A DNA stretch of 64,000 nt from Clostridiales bacterium (GCA_017961235.1 JAGCXQ010000032.1:1-64000); one strand, 5' to 3'; positions 17,606-26,800 are shown, counted from the stretch's first letter. Numbers and translations: made by a program. Notes: generated from the letters alone by a model not told the origin.

Positions 17606-20600
17606 ATGATTAGAAGATGTTTGGGGTGCATGGAGATCCTTGAGAATGGAATCTCGGTATGTCCGAAGTGCGGATATCAGGAAGGTACACCTGCGGAAGA
17701 AGCGGTGCATCTTATTCCGGGGACTATTCTTCATGATAGATATATCATCGGAAAAGTACTTGGTTTCGGTGGCTTTGGTGTGACGTACATTGCCTGGGAT
17801 CAGACTCTTGAGCAGAAAGTAGCGATCAAGGAATATCTGCCGAATGAGTTTTCTACGAGAATGCCCGGACAGTCTATCGTGACTATCTTCAGCGGCGATA
17901 AGCAAGAGCAGTTTAATGACGGACTTCTGAAGTTTATCGATGAGGCAAAAAGACTTGCCAAATTCCAGAATGAGCCCGGTATCGTAAAGATCTTCGACAG
18001 TTTCGGAGAAAACAGAACTGCGTATATCATTATGGAATATCTTGAGGGTGAGACGTTATCCGCAAGGTTAAAGAGAGAGGGAAAGATCCCGGAAGACGAG
18101 GCAGTTAAGCTGATCTGGCCGCTTCTGGAGTCTTTGAAAGTCGTGCATGCGGAAGGAATTATCCACAGAGATATTGCACCGGACAATATTTTCCTTACAT
18201 CTGACGGTCAGATCAAACTGATCGATTTCGGTGCTTCGAGATTTGCGACGACATCGCATAGCCGAAGTCTTACAGTCATTATTAAGCCCGGTTATTCTCC
18301 GGAAGAACAGTATAGAAGCCGTGGCGATCAGGGACCGCATACAGACGTCTATGCGATGGGCGCTGTTCTTTATAAGATGATCACCGGCAAGACTCCGCCG
18401 GATGCGATGGAGCGCCGTGCGAAGGTCGAATCCCAGAAAAAGGAGATCCTTGAAGAGCCGCACAAGCTGGTGAAAGATCTTTCCCGTAATAGGGAAAATG
18501 CTATTTTAAATGCAATGAATGTCCGTATCGAAGACCGTACGGAAGACGTAGCAGCTTTTATGAAAGAGCTGAATGCGGATCCGCCGGCCAAGAGAAGATA
18601 TGGAACGATCAAGAAGGTTGATCTTTTCAAGTGGCCTTTGTGGCTGAAGGTCTCGCTGGCAAGTGTTCTACTTGCGCTGATCACTTTCGGCGTACTACTG
18701 GCAACCGGCGTGATTAATTTCCGCTCCTTGTTCTCCTCAAAGGTATCTGTTCCTGACGACATGGTGGTTGTTCCGGATATCGAATCTATGGATAAAGATA
18801 CAGCGATAGAAACGCTGAGATCACTGAAAATTATGGCATCGACTGCCGGTAATGTGGAATCGGAATATGTCGAACCGGGAAAAGTCGTGCTTCAGAAACC
18901 GAATGCCCAGTCTTATGTGTATGAGTATGGCACGGTATATCTGACGATCAGTTCCGGAAAAGGTGTAGAAGAGGCAAAGGACGGCATCTCTACTGTTCCA
19001 TATGTTGTGTGGGATACGAAAGAAGATGCAATCGAGAAACTGAAAAAAGCAGGGCTTGGAGAGCCTGAGATCATTGAGGTCCATGATCCGAATGTCGAAT
19101 CCGGAAGAATCATCTCCCAGGATGTGGAATATGGAACCAAACTGGAAGAAGGCACAAAGATAAGAATAACCGTCTCTCTCGGACCGGAAACGTTTGTCAT
19201 GCCCAGTGTTATCGACACGGAAAAAGACGGCGCAGTCACGCTGTTACAGAATCTGGGCCTGAACGTATCTTTAGAGGAAAGCGAGAGTTCTGATATCGTC
19301 GCGGGAAATGTCATATCGCAGAGCATTGCACCGGGAACAACTTCAAGACCTGGTGAAAGTGTCGTGCTGACGATTTCTACCGGTGTTCCGGAGAATACTC
19401 CGCCGACATCGAAAGAAACCTCTACGAACTCCAGAGAGACGACCCCGGCGCCAAAGGCGACGACACCGGCACCGAAGGAAACAACGCCTGCGCCGAAGGC
19501 GACGACACCGGCACCGAAGGAAACAACACCTGCGCCAAAGGAGACGACACCTGAACCGAGCAAACAGCAGGATACTCCTAAAATAGTATTAGTTTCATAC
19601 GATGGAAATGGCGGATCCGTATCCGCAGAACCTGTTGAACTTCAGCAAGGTTCAACATATGGTACGATGCCGTCTGCGTCAAGGACAGGCTACGCGTTCG
19701 TTGGCTGGTTTACTGAACCAACGGGTGGAACTCAGATTACGGGTTCTACAGCGGTAACGATGACTGTGGATCACACGCTCTATGCGCAATGGACGGCGAA
19801 CAACTATACAGTTACGTTTAACGCAAACTCCGGCTCGGTATCCACTGCGTCCAAGGGTGTTACCTACGATGCAACATATGGTGATCTTCCTACTCCGACT
19901 CGAAACTACTATAGTTTCGCTGGTTGGTATACTTCAGCAAGTGGTGGTACGAAGATAACATCGGGCACAAAGGTTGAGATCACATCAGACACGACACTGT
20001 ATGCACGTTGGTCACAAAAGCCGGTTAAGGGACCGGTTCTTGCGAGCAGTGTTCCTTCTGGTGCACAGGTTGTAAGTGAAGAGTGGCACTATACTCGTAC
20101 GCAAAGAACTGAGAGCGAAAGCTCCAGTTTGAGCGGCTGGACATCTGATGGTTCTTACTGGAAACAAACCGGAAGTGGATCATGCGAATATGCAAGTGTT
20201 CCGAGTGGATTTAATACTGGGTATATGAGTTTTAACAGCTCCGGCTATTCGAGCTACGACAATGGAAGCACTAAGCGAGAGGTAACAAACTCGTGGGCCG
20301 GATATGTATATTGGCACTGGATGTATAATTGTGTTTACCGTAATACTATGGAGAGAGCAATATGCGATAAAAAGGGCAATTATGGATCTGCAGGATACTG
20401 GTATGGATACTTTTATGCATTCAAATCTTCCACAGATTATCCTAGAGGATCACAGGGCTATGTTGCTTCTTATCCGGCAGCAAGTGCACCTCCCACATAC
20501 AATTGTTCCGGATATATGGGAACAGGTGTTGGAGATAGTAATACAGATGGTAGGGGCACTCCGCGTATGCTGAGATTCGATTATTATGTTAGCAGATATA

Positions 20601-20719
20601 CAGACTATAAGAAGATGTACAAGTACGTGAAGGTAACTAACGAGGTTTCCACTACTGCTGTAACTGCGGGCGGTGAGATCTCGAATGTACAGAAGTATGT
20701 AACGTATCGAGAGAAATAA
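17606..20719 (+). CDS. PASTA Ser/Thr kinase with InlB-type repeats and a novel C-terminal domain
   Basis: The product has 1037 residues. In order it has a zinc ribbon (CLGC, CPKCG), a kinase domain (about 46-310; GFGGFG, AIKEYL, HRDIAPDN, DFGASR), a membrane helix (343-368), three PASTA domains (about 381-600), a TTPAPK-repeat stalk (612-650), two InlB/Listeria-Bacteroides repeats (660-733 and 733-805, with GYAFVGW and LYAQW), and an unrecognised domain (806-1037) rich in Tyr, Trp, Ser and Gly. PASTA kinases sense muropeptides or lipid II. The added repeats extend the receptor far from the membrane. Codon use in the last third looks more AT-rich than in the kinase part. Confidence 0.88.
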   Translation: MIRRCLGCMEILENGISVCPKCGYQEGTPAEEAVHLIPGTILHDRYIIGKVLGFGGFGVTYIAWDQTLEQKVAIKEYLPNEFSTRMPGQSIVTIFSGDKQEQFNDGLLKFIDEAKRLAKFQNEPGIVKIFDSFGENRTAYIIMEYLEGETLSARLKREGKIPEDEAVKLIWPLLESLKVVHAEGIIHRDIAPDNIFLTSDGQIKLIDFGASRFATTSHSRSLTVIIKPGYSPEEQYRSRGDQGPHTDVYAMGAVLYKMITGKTPPDAMERRAKVESQKKEILEEPHKLVKDLSRNRENAILNAMNVRIEDRTEDVAAFMKELNADPPAKRRYGTIKKVDLFKWPLWLKVSLASVLLALITFGVLLATGVINFRSLFSSKVSVPDDMVVVPDIESMDKDTAIETLRSLKIMASTAGNVESEYVEPGKVVLQKPNAQSYVYEYGTVYLTISSGKGVEEAKDGISTVPYVVWDTKEDAIEKLKKAGLGEPEIIEVHDPNVESGRIISQDVEYGTKLEEGTKIRITVSLGPETFVMPSVIDTEKDGAVTLLQNLGLNVSLEESESSDIVAGNVISQSIAPGTTSRPGESVVLTISTGVPENTPPTSKETSTNSRETTPAPKATTPAPKETTPAPKATTPAPKETTPAPKETTPEPSKQQDTPKIVLVSYDGNGGSVSAEPVELQQGSTYGTMPSASRTGYAFVGWFTEPTGGTQITGSTAVTMTVDHTLYAQWTANNYTVTFNANSGSVSTASKGVTYDATYGDLPTPTRNYYSFAGWYTSASGGTKITSGTKVEITSDTTLYARWSQKPVKGPVLASSVPSGAQVVSEEWHYTRTQRTESESSSLSGWTSDGSYWKQTGSGSCEYASVPSGFNTGYMSFNSSGYSSYDNGSTKREVTNSWAGYVYWHWMYNCVYRNTMERAICDKKGNYGSAGYWYGYFYAFKSSTDYPRGSQGYVASYPAASAPPTYNCSGYMGTGVGDSNTDGRGTPRMLRFDYYVSRYTDYKKMYKYVKVTNEVSTTAVTAGGEISNVQKYVTYREK
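19439..19564 (+). repeat. In-frame 21-bp repeats encoding TTPAPK[A/E]
   Basis: About six tandem 21-bp copies encode a Thr/Pro/Ala/Lys stalk between the PASTA and InlB-type domains. Alternate copies end in Ala or Glu. Such repeats change copy number easily and would alter stalk length. Confidence 0.85.
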
Positions 20720-20745
20720 TCCGGTGCGGGAATAAGAAGAAATGA

Positions 20746-20784
20746 TATACTGATTATATAGTGAAGGACCGAGACTTACTCGGT
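20746..20784 (+). promoter_or_regulatory. Extended -10 element and leader hairpin
   Basis: TGATATACT (TATACT at 20746-20751) is an extended -10 without a clear -35. ACCGAG and CTCGGT (20768-20784) form a perfect 6-bp hairpin with a 5-nt loop in the leader, 10 bp before TAGGAGGGTGA. It suggests that the next small gene has its own promoter. Confidence 0.45.
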
Positions 20785-20801
20785 GTAGGAGGGTGATATA
20801 G

Positions 20802-21257
20802 ATGTCGTATAATCAAATGCCGCAACAGGGATTTTTCCAGTGTGCACGCTGTGGTGCTCCTTTGCAGCAGAATAATCCGTACTGCAGCAGTTGCGGATTT
20901 ATGAATCAGCAGCAGCCCTATTATCCGCAGCAACAGTCTTACTATCCGCAACAGCCGTATTACCCGGGATATCCACCGCAAGGCTTTGTCGATAACCGTC
21001 AGTATAGCGGAACAGCAATAGCCGGTTTTGTTATCTCATTGGTTTGCTTGTTTTTCCCTATAATAGCTCTTTTCTATATTGGAGAACTCTTGGCACTTGT
21101 TCTGTCCGCTGTCGGTATGAACGATTGTGCTAAAAACAATAAAAGGGGGCGCGGACTTGGTATAGCAGGTCTTGTAATCAGCATTACTTTCATGGTGCTG
21201 GTTTTGATTGCTTTATTAGCTGCGGATTCTATTGTTAGACGAAGCTATTACTGGTAA
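20802..21257 (+). CDS. Zinc-ribbon DUF4190-type membrane protein
   Basis: The product has 151 residues. An N-terminal zinc ribbon (CARCG, CSSCG) is followed by a Gln/Tyr/Pro-rich segment and two membrane helices (about 67-97 and 122-147). The helices are separated by CAKNNKRGRGLGIAG, the signature of DUF4190. Proteins of this kind often accompany bacterial kinases and zinc-ribbon signalling genes, but their biochemical role is unknown. GGAGGGTGA precedes the ATG. It closes the phosphosignalling island. Confidence 0.75.
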   Translation: MSYNQMPQQGFFQCARCGAPLQQNNPYCSSCGFMNQQQPYYPQQQSYYPQQPYYPGYPPQGFVDNRQYSGTAIAGFVISLVCLFFPIIALFYIGELLALVLSAVGMNDCAKNNKRGRGLGIAGLVISITFMVLVLIALLAADSIVRRSYYW

Positions 21258-21279
21258 TAAATTAATAGGAGATAGTTCG

Positions 21280-22746
21280 ATGGATAAGTTTTTTCAGCTT
21301 AAGAAGAATGGTACGACCGTTCGTACTGAGATCGTCGCCGGATTAACGACCTTTATGACGATGGCGTACATTATCGCGCTGAATCCGAACATCCTTGTCG
21401 GATTCGATAAGCAGAGTGATCCGCTTTGGAAAGGTGTTTTCTTAGCCACCTGTATCGCTTCCGCAATCGGTACGATCTGTATGGCTTTCCTTGCGAATAA
21501 GCCGTTTGTGATGGCACCTGGCATGGGCCTGAACAGTTTCTTTAATGCGGTCGTTCTTAATATTGCGGCAATTACCGGAATGACGTTTACGCAGTCTTTT
21601 CAGAGTGCACTTGTCATCGTATTTATCGAGGGTATTATCTTCATCGTTCTTTCGATATTGAATATCCGGGAAAAGATCGTTCATGCGATCCCTCTGGGTG
21701 TGCGTCTCGGCATCGGCCCGGCGATCGGTCTTATGCTGATGAATATCGGTTTTGGTTCCAATGCGCCTCTTAATGGAACAACAATAGCAAGGCTTCCGGA
21801 TGAGAAACAAACTGAAGTAACGGTAACAACATCATTTCAGGCCATGCGTGACTTCTTCAGTTCTCTCACTGCATCGTCGGCAAGAGATAAACTCGGTGAT
21901 AACTATAATATGATGATCCTTACGGTCGTGACGATTTTTATCGGTCTGTTCGCGATCATTGCGCTGAATCATAAGAAGGTAAAGGGCGCTGTACTTTACG
22001 GAATGATGATCGCCTCCGCGATCTTCTGGGCTGGAGAAGCGATCTTCTTTGATACGAATCCTTTCGAGCCCCTGAAAAAAGCAACTTTTATTCCGCCTTT
22101 TAGGGAGATGGCAGATACCACGCTTTTCCGCCTCAACTTCAAGGGCTTTATGGAGATAGGGTGGTTCACGATTATTACCCTGATCATCACCTTCTGCCTG
22201 ATCGATATGTTTGATACCATCGGAACTCTCGTTGGTACAGCCTCCCGTGCGAAGATGCTCGATGATAAAGGTAACATGCCGAAGATGAAGGAAGCACTCC
22301 TTTCCGACGCAATCGGTACCGTTGCCGGATCTGTCACGGGTACTTCCACGGTAACAACATTTGTCGAGTCTGCATCCGGTGTGGAAGCGGGCGGACGTAC
22401 CGGTCTTTCCGCGCTGGTAGCCGGTATGATGTTCCTGCTGTGCATGTTCCTCGCACCCCTTGCAGCAATCATTCCTACCGCCGCAACTTCTTCGGCGCTG
22501 ATCTATGTTGGTATCCTGATGCTCGGGAACCTCAAGGAGATCAAGTTTGATGATATCTCCCAGCTGGCACCGGTTGCAGTCATGCTCCTGGCGATGCCGA
22601 TCTCCGGCTCGATCGGACATGGTATCGGTCTTGCACTGATCACTTATACAGTGATCAAGCTCACCACTGGTAAGGCAAAGGACGTTACTTGGCTGACCTA
22701 TTTACTGTCTGTGATCTTTATCCTGAAGTTCTTCGTGGCAGTCTGA
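21280..22746 (+). CDS. NCS2 family purine permease (AzgA-like)
   Basis: The product has 488 residues and many membrane helices. It begins with the AzgA-branch signature RTEIVAGLTTFMTMAYI and contains GLNSFFN, DMFDTIGTLVG and GTSTVTTFVESASGVEAGGR. Members import adenine, guanine or hypoxanthine with H+. The ATG at 21280 is chosen because AGGAGATAG lies just upstream; an upstream in-frame start would overlap the previous gene. The gap to the previous gene is only 22 bp, so no purine riboswitch fits there. Confidence 0.9.
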   Translation: MDKFFQLKKNGTTVRTEIVAGLTTFMTMAYIIALNPNILVGFDKQSDPLWKGVFLATCIASAIGTICMAFLANKPFVMAPGMGLNSFFNAVVLNIAAITGMTFTQSFQSALVIVFIEGIIFIVLSILNIREKIVHAIPLGVRLGIGPAIGLMLMNIGFGSNAPLNGTTIARLPDEKQTEVTVTTSFQAMRDFFSSLTASSARDKLGDNYNMMILTVVTIFIGLFAIIALNHKKVKGAVLYGMMIASAIFWAGEAIFFDTNPFEPLKKATFIPPFREMADTTLFRLNFKGFMEIGWFTIITLIITFCLIDMFDTIGTLVGTASRAKMLDDKGNMPKMKEALLSDAIGTVAGSVTGTSTVTTFVESASGVEAGGRTGLSALVAGMMFLLCMFLAPLAAIIPTAATSSALIYVGILMLGNLKEIKFDDISQLAPVAVMLLAMPISGSIGHGIGLALITYTVIKLTTGKAKDVTWLTYLLSVIFILKFFVAV

Positions 22747-22805
22747 TAAGATCAGCACGGCCGGTCAGGTGCTTTTCGACCGGGATAAAATGAATGAAAC
22801 TGAAT

Positions 22806-22849
22806 ATGACCGTGGTCATGTTGAAAGATATGACCGCGGTCACTTTTTT
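22806..22849 (+). terminator. Terminator built from two palindromic arms
   Basis: ATGACCGTGGTCAT and ATGACCGCGGTCAC pair as a stem of 13 bp with one wobble around a 10-nt loop, followed by TTTTTT. Each arm is itself nearly palindromic, and TGACCGCGGTCA is a perfect one, so the DNA could also bind a dimeric protein. Confidence 0.85.
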
Positions 22850-22899
22850 GCCCGGGGAAGGTTTAGTAAAGTGGGTGTAGTTGCAAATGCGCCTGACGC

Positions 22900-24072
22900 A
22901 TGAAATCAAAAGGAGAAATGAAAAAAGAAATGAACAAGGCAAGATCAAAGCTTTCGCCATGGCCGTACATCCGTAATAACCGGGTGCGTACGACGGTGCT
23001 CATCATCAGCTTATCTGTCTTCATGCTGATGATCTATACGGTGAATTATGTGATCGGCGGCATCGGTGAGCCGTTCTATCAGAGTGATGTGGCGCCCTTC
23101 GACCGGCAGCTGATCATCTCTTCGCAGTTGGGAATGGTCGGATCTGATTACGCGACGGATGAAGAATATCTGATGGAGGCATGGAAACGGGCGAGAAGTG
23201 CCTGTGCGAATGTTCCCCGGGAGGACGGAGTCGTCGATGCGAAAGCATTTGCATGGCAGTATGTGCCCCTGAATTCAGTAATCGGATCGACTTCTGTTGA
23301 TTGTTATCTGTTCGAGGGTGCCAAGGATTGCGAAGATTATCTTGCTCACATGGATGCGAAACTTGTATCCGGAAGAATGCCGGAAAAAGCGGGCGAGATC
23401 GTCCTGGAGAAAAGACTGATCAATAACCATAAAAATGATAATGATCTCATGAAGTATATGGGAGTCAGTTATGAGGTCGTCGGCACGGTGAAGTCAGATT
23501 ATTATCTGGCCTTTGGTATTGCCCAGCCCGGCGAGAATGATATTAATGAGCTTTTGCTGATCGAAGACGGCAAAACTGTGGACGCCTGGGAAACCTTTAA
23601 AAAGACAGGCTATGAAGCATCGTGGGTCCGGAACAAGACGAGTGCGGTGAAAAATCACGAAGAGAGCATCGGTGCTATGGATACCGTACAGACTCTCCTG
23701 ACAACGGTCTCCGGCGCACTTCTTCTGATCTGTGTTTCCGTGGTGCTGTCGCTTCACATCATGGATAGACATAATGAGTGGTGCCTCCTGCATTCGATCG
23801 GTTTTTCCACGGGAGAGATCTATGTCATGGCATTAAAAGAAATACTGATCTGTGTCGCCATATCAGTGGTGGCCGGATCGATCCTCTCGGCAGCTGCTGT
23901 TTTCGGACTTCATTCATTCTTATATGAGCCGATCGGCGTCGCGATCAAGCTGTGGAGAGGGGATGCGATCCCGAGGATCCTGGCAGTGTTCCTGGTCCTG
24001 ATTGGGGTCGCCCAGATACCGATCTTCACCGGAATGAGAAAGATAAAGACGATCGATGCGATCGAGTCCTGA
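22900..24072 (+). CDS. FtsX-like ABC exporter permease
   Basis: The product has up to 390 residues. One membrane helix near the N-terminus (about 27-49) is followed by a large outside domain (50-255) and three helices near the C-terminus, the MacB/FtsX layout. It starts like its partner at 24776: SPWPYIRNNRVRT here and SAWTYIRNNKSRS there. The two permeases flank an ATPase gene and should form one transporter. Start choice is uncertain: ATGs at 22900, 22918 and 22930 are in frame, and AGGAG at 22911 fits 22918 poorly (2 nt) and 22930 loosely (14 nt). Confidence 0.82.
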   Translation: MKSKGEMKKEMNKARSKLSPWPYIRNNRVRTTVLIISLSVFMLMIYTVNYVIGGIGEPFYQSDVAPFDRQLIISSQLGMVGSDYATDEEYLMEAWKRARSACANVPREDGVVDAKAFAWQYVPLNSVIGSTSVDCYLFEGAKDCEDYLAHMDAKLVSGRMPEKAGEIVLEKRLINNHKNDNDLMKYMGVSYEVVGTVKSDYYLAFGIAQPGENDINELLLIEDGKTVDAWETFKKTGYEASWVRNKTSAVKNHEESIGAMDTVQTLLTTVSGALLLICVSVVLSLHIMDRHNEWCLLHSIGFSTGEIYVMALKEILICVAISVVAGSILSAAAVFGLHSFLYEPIGVAIKLWRGDAIPRILAVFLVLIGVAQIPIFTGMRKIKTIDAIES

Positions 24073-24104
24073 TGATATTTGGCAAGAGATAAAGGAGAAA
24101 CAAG

Positions 24105-24779
24105 ATGTTTGAATTAAAAGATGCCACCATGATCTACGATATGGATAAAGAAGAGAAGGTCTATGCCATGAAGAGCATGAACATTACCTTCCCGGATAAA
24201 GGCCTGGTAGGCATTATCGGACCTTCCGGCTCCGGTAAATCCACGCTGATGTACACCATGTCCACGCTGAAGAAACTGACATCCGGTGACGTGATCTATA
24301 ACGGGAAATCCCTGTCGAACATCAGTGAGGGAGATAAGCAGCACTTAAGAAGATATGAGTTCGGATTTGTATTCCAAAGACATTATCTTATCAACTACAT
24401 GACCGCACTGGATAACGCGACGATCGCATCGACGATCCCGGTAGCTGAAGCCCGTACGAAAGCAGAGAAGCTTCTTCTGGAGATCGGACTGAAGAAGAGT
24501 GAACTGAACCACCGCCCGACGAAGCTCTCCGGCGGACAGCGCCAGAGAGTGGCCATCGCCAGAGCGATGATGAATGACCCGAAAGTGCTTTTCGCGGATG
24601 AGCCGACGGCATCGCTTGACCATGAGAATGCGTTCCTTGTCATGGATAGACTGAAAGAATATGCGAAGGACAGACTGGTCATTGTGATCACACATGATAC
24701 GAGTATCATCTCCGATGCGGACATGATCGTGAAGATCTGGGACGGAAGCGTCTCGGAAGTTTCGGTGAAGGGAGCATGA
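24105..24779 (+). CDS. ABC transporter ATP-binding protein (MacB/LolD type)
   Basis: The product has 224 residues. All ABC motifs are intact: Walker A GPSGSGKST, Q-loop FVFQRHYLINYMTALDN, signature LSGGQRQRVAIARA, Walker B VLFADEPTASLD and the switch His in VIVITHD. The type belongs with FtsX-like permeases that export lipids or peptides or drive cell-wall enzymes. AAAGGAGAAACA precedes the ATG. The stop overlaps the start of the second permease by 4 bp. Confidence 0.93.
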   Translation: MFELKDATMIYDMDKEEKVYAMKSMNITFPDKGLVGIIGPSGSGKSTLMYTMSTLKKLTSGDVIYNGKSLSNISEGDKQHLRRYEFGFVFQRHYLINYMTALDNATIASTIPVAEARTKAEKLLLEIGLKKSELNHRPTKLSGGQRQRVAIARAMMNDPKVLFADEPTASLDHENAFLVMDRLKEYAKDRLVIVITHDTSIISDADMIVKIWDGSVSEVSVKGA

Positions 24780-25888
24780 AGGACATGAGTATCAGACCTT
24801 TTTCTGCCTGGACATATATCCGGAATAACAAAAGCAGATCACTGGTGCTTCTTCTGATGATGTCATTTATCACGATCTGCTTCATCGGTGGTATGTATGT
24901 GGATAATCCGATCGATACCTTTCGCGTATCAAAGTCTGAATCCGACAGGTACATGCATATCTATGTAAACGGAACCAGTAATGATTCGATAGAAGAATAC
25001 CATCAGATGCAGGAGGAGCTGGCGGATCAGCTTCCGGAAGAAGCAAGAGAGATCTTATATATCAACACAAGATATTTCAGTTTTGAGACCATCATGCTCT
25101 TTGACTGCCAGATCGACGGGTTTATTTTCCAGACGCCTGAGGACTTCGAGATCTTTAAACAGAGAACACATCTCGTGCCTGATGATATCGTTCTGAATGA
25201 CTTTGAGGTAGTAACGAGCGAGCAGCTGGCGGAAAGTGAAGATCTTAAGATCGGTGATCCGCTCGGCTCCGCCAAGAAACTTAAGATTGCGAAGACTTTC
25301 AAGGGTGAGGGCATGCGCGCGTATGGTGTGGCCAATGTAGGCGCGACCGACGAAATGCTCGTAGTGAGTAACGATGGTGTCTGTGATCAGAAACTTCATG
25401 ATGATCTTCGCCGTTGCGCAGCGGAGCTCTCCAGAAAATACCCGCATGTGAAGTTCGAGACAGCCAGCACCTATGTCCAGGAAGTAGAAGAGCAGATGGG
25501 ATTTATGTTCTACGTTTTTGCGGTAGTTGTCATACTTGTAGCCATCGTTCTTCTGGTAACGATCAACGCAGTATTCACCGCAGCATATGACAAGAGAAAG
25601 CATGAGTTTGCGATCTACAAGGCAATGGGATTCACAAAAAGACAGATCTTCCGAAAAGTGGCATCTGAAGTACTGATCCTGAACTTAGGCGCATTCATCT
25701 TCGGTATGCTCGTGAACGTGGGACTGATCCTTGTCCTCAATCAGTGCATGTGGTCCAGCGGCTATCACTTCTACCGCGTGACGAAGTCTGCCGTGCTTGG
25801 CACCTTGATCACGGAAGTCGCGGTTGTTGTGACGATCATTCTGCTGAACTGGCGCAAGGTCAGAAAGTGCGAAGTGACGGAGGAATAA
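24776..25888 (+). CDS. Second FtsX-like permease of the exporter
   Basis: The product has 370 residues with the same layout as the first permease: an N-terminal helix, an outside domain of about 200 residues and three C-terminal helices. The phrase KHEFAIYKAMGFTKRQIFRKV between the first two of these helices is the typical FtsX coupling loop that touches the ATPase. It is translationally coupled to the ATPase gene. No peptide substrate gene or sensor kinase lies adjacent, so the cargo is unknown. It converges with the nuclease-like gene across a repeat pair. Confidence 0.85.
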   Translation: MKDMSIRPFSAWTYIRNNKSRSLVLLLMMSFITICFIGGMYVDNPIDTFRVSKSESDRYMHIYVNGTSNDSIEEYHQMQEELADQLPEEAREILYINTRYFSFETIMLFDCQIDGFIFQTPEDFEIFKQRTHLVPDDIVLNDFEVVTSEQLAESEDLKIGDPLGSAKKLKIAKTFKGEGMRAYGVANVGATDEMLVVSNDGVCDQKLHDDLRRCAAELSRKYPHVKFETASTYVQEVEEQMGFMFYVFAVVVILVAIVLLVTINAVFTAAYDKRKHEFAIYKAMGFTKRQIFRKVASEVLILNLGAFIFGMLVNVGLILVLNQCMWSSGYHFYRVTKSAVLGTLITEVAVVVTIILLNWRKVRKCEVTEE

Positions 25889-25920
25889 GGGCGGAAGAGA
25901 CTTTGTAAGTGCTTTGGGAA

Positions 25921-26044
25921 AAAGTCTATGAAGCAGTCACTGTAGAAGGTATTTACAGTGACCATAACAGTGAATAATGGAAAAAGTCTATGAAGTGGTC
26001 ACTGTAGAAGGTGTTTACAGTGACCATAACAGTGACCACTACTT
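25921..26044. repeat. Two tandem 62-bp hairpin units
   Basis: The units start at 25921 and 25983 with the same AAAGTCTATGAAG. Each holds a stem of 9-10 bp, (G)GTCACTGTA against TACAGTGAC(C), around a 9-nt loop; an alternative 11-bp stem AGTGGTCACTG/CAGTGACCACT also exists. The pair sits between convergent genes, and the stop codon of the - strand gene lies inside the second unit. The same family recurs at 62299-62422 with the same 62-bp period. It may act as a bidirectional terminator or as a mobile REP-like element. Confidence 0.88.
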
Positions 26045-26800
26045 GGTATGGTATTGAGCGTGGGCAGCGATTATAGAGAGTAACTTGCATTCATAAACAT
26101 TCAGATCAAAGTCATTTTCATTGTTTTCATATGTGTACAGGATATCTGAACCCTCAACTAATCCGTGCTCTGTGTAAACGGTTATTTTGTGAAATGTACG
26201 CAGACGATAGCGTTCAGAACCCATGTCACCAAAGTGCTCCATGAAGAAAAAACGCCCGGTCTCATGACAATAGATCGCGAAATCTATGTAGAAGACCTCA
26301 TTGTCAAAAGATACAACGACATCATACTTGTATTCCAGACCAAGTGACTTTAGAAGCTGTGCGATTAGCATTTCAGATTTGGAGCGGAAACGATGTCCGT
26401 CAAAGACATGTTCTTTTTTGATGTCCGGATCGTTTCGCTCGATGAGAGTATCAAATACTTTTCTGGAATAGGAAGTCTCTTTTGAGATAACTGGCATTTT
26501 GCATGGAGAGTCTATCTTTTCCAGTTCTGAACGGAATTCCAAGTGATTCTCAATGTCAGAGCGGCGGACCTGCTCTTCAAGAAGGCTTTTCCACTTCTCA
26601 GCTTTGGGTGAAGTCAGCAAGTATTCATTACGAGTGTTTTTGGTTTCGTCTACATAGACACGGATCACCGGTGCTGGATTATTGCGCCGTCCATGCTTCC
26701 CAATTTTGATGGTAGGGGAGCAGACCTTGGGATCGTGTATATAACTCAGATTTAGCATCCTTATAAGTACTGCGAGTTTGTATAATTTGGCTGCGATCAT
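26039..26800 (-). CDS. PD-(D/E)XK-nuclease-like orphan protein
   Basis: The product has 253 residues. The C-terminal half has RSKSEMLIAQLL, a hydrophobic strand, FYIDFAIYCHETGRFFFMEHFG and then MGSERYRLR. The spaced Glu, Asp-Phe and Glu-His-Phe resemble the active site of a PD-(D/E)XK fold, and EHFG followed by an acidic patch recurs in uncharacterised Clostridia proteins. The classical Lys is not obvious. Codon use is more AT-rich than its neighbours and it is flanked by hairpin repeats, which hints at transfer. GGGAGGA precedes the ATG. It is a possible defence or repair nuclease; low certainty. Confidence 0.5.
   Translation of the reverse strand: MIAAKLYKLAVLIRMLNLSYIHDPKVCSPTIKIGKHGRRNNPAPVIRVYVDETKNTRNEYLLTSPKAEKWKSLLEEQVRRSDIENHLEFRSELEKIDSPCKMPVISKETSYSRKVFDTLIERNDPDIKKEHVFDGHRFRSKSEMLIAQLLKSLGLEYKYDVVVSFDNEVFYIDFAIYCHETGRFFFMEHFGDMGSERYRLRTFHKITVYTEHGLVEGSDILYTYENNENDFDLNVYECKLLSIIAAHAQYHTK

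Noticed and set aside
21258-21279. Purine riboswitch before the purine permease
   Set aside because: Only 22 bp separate the genes, too short for the aptamer.
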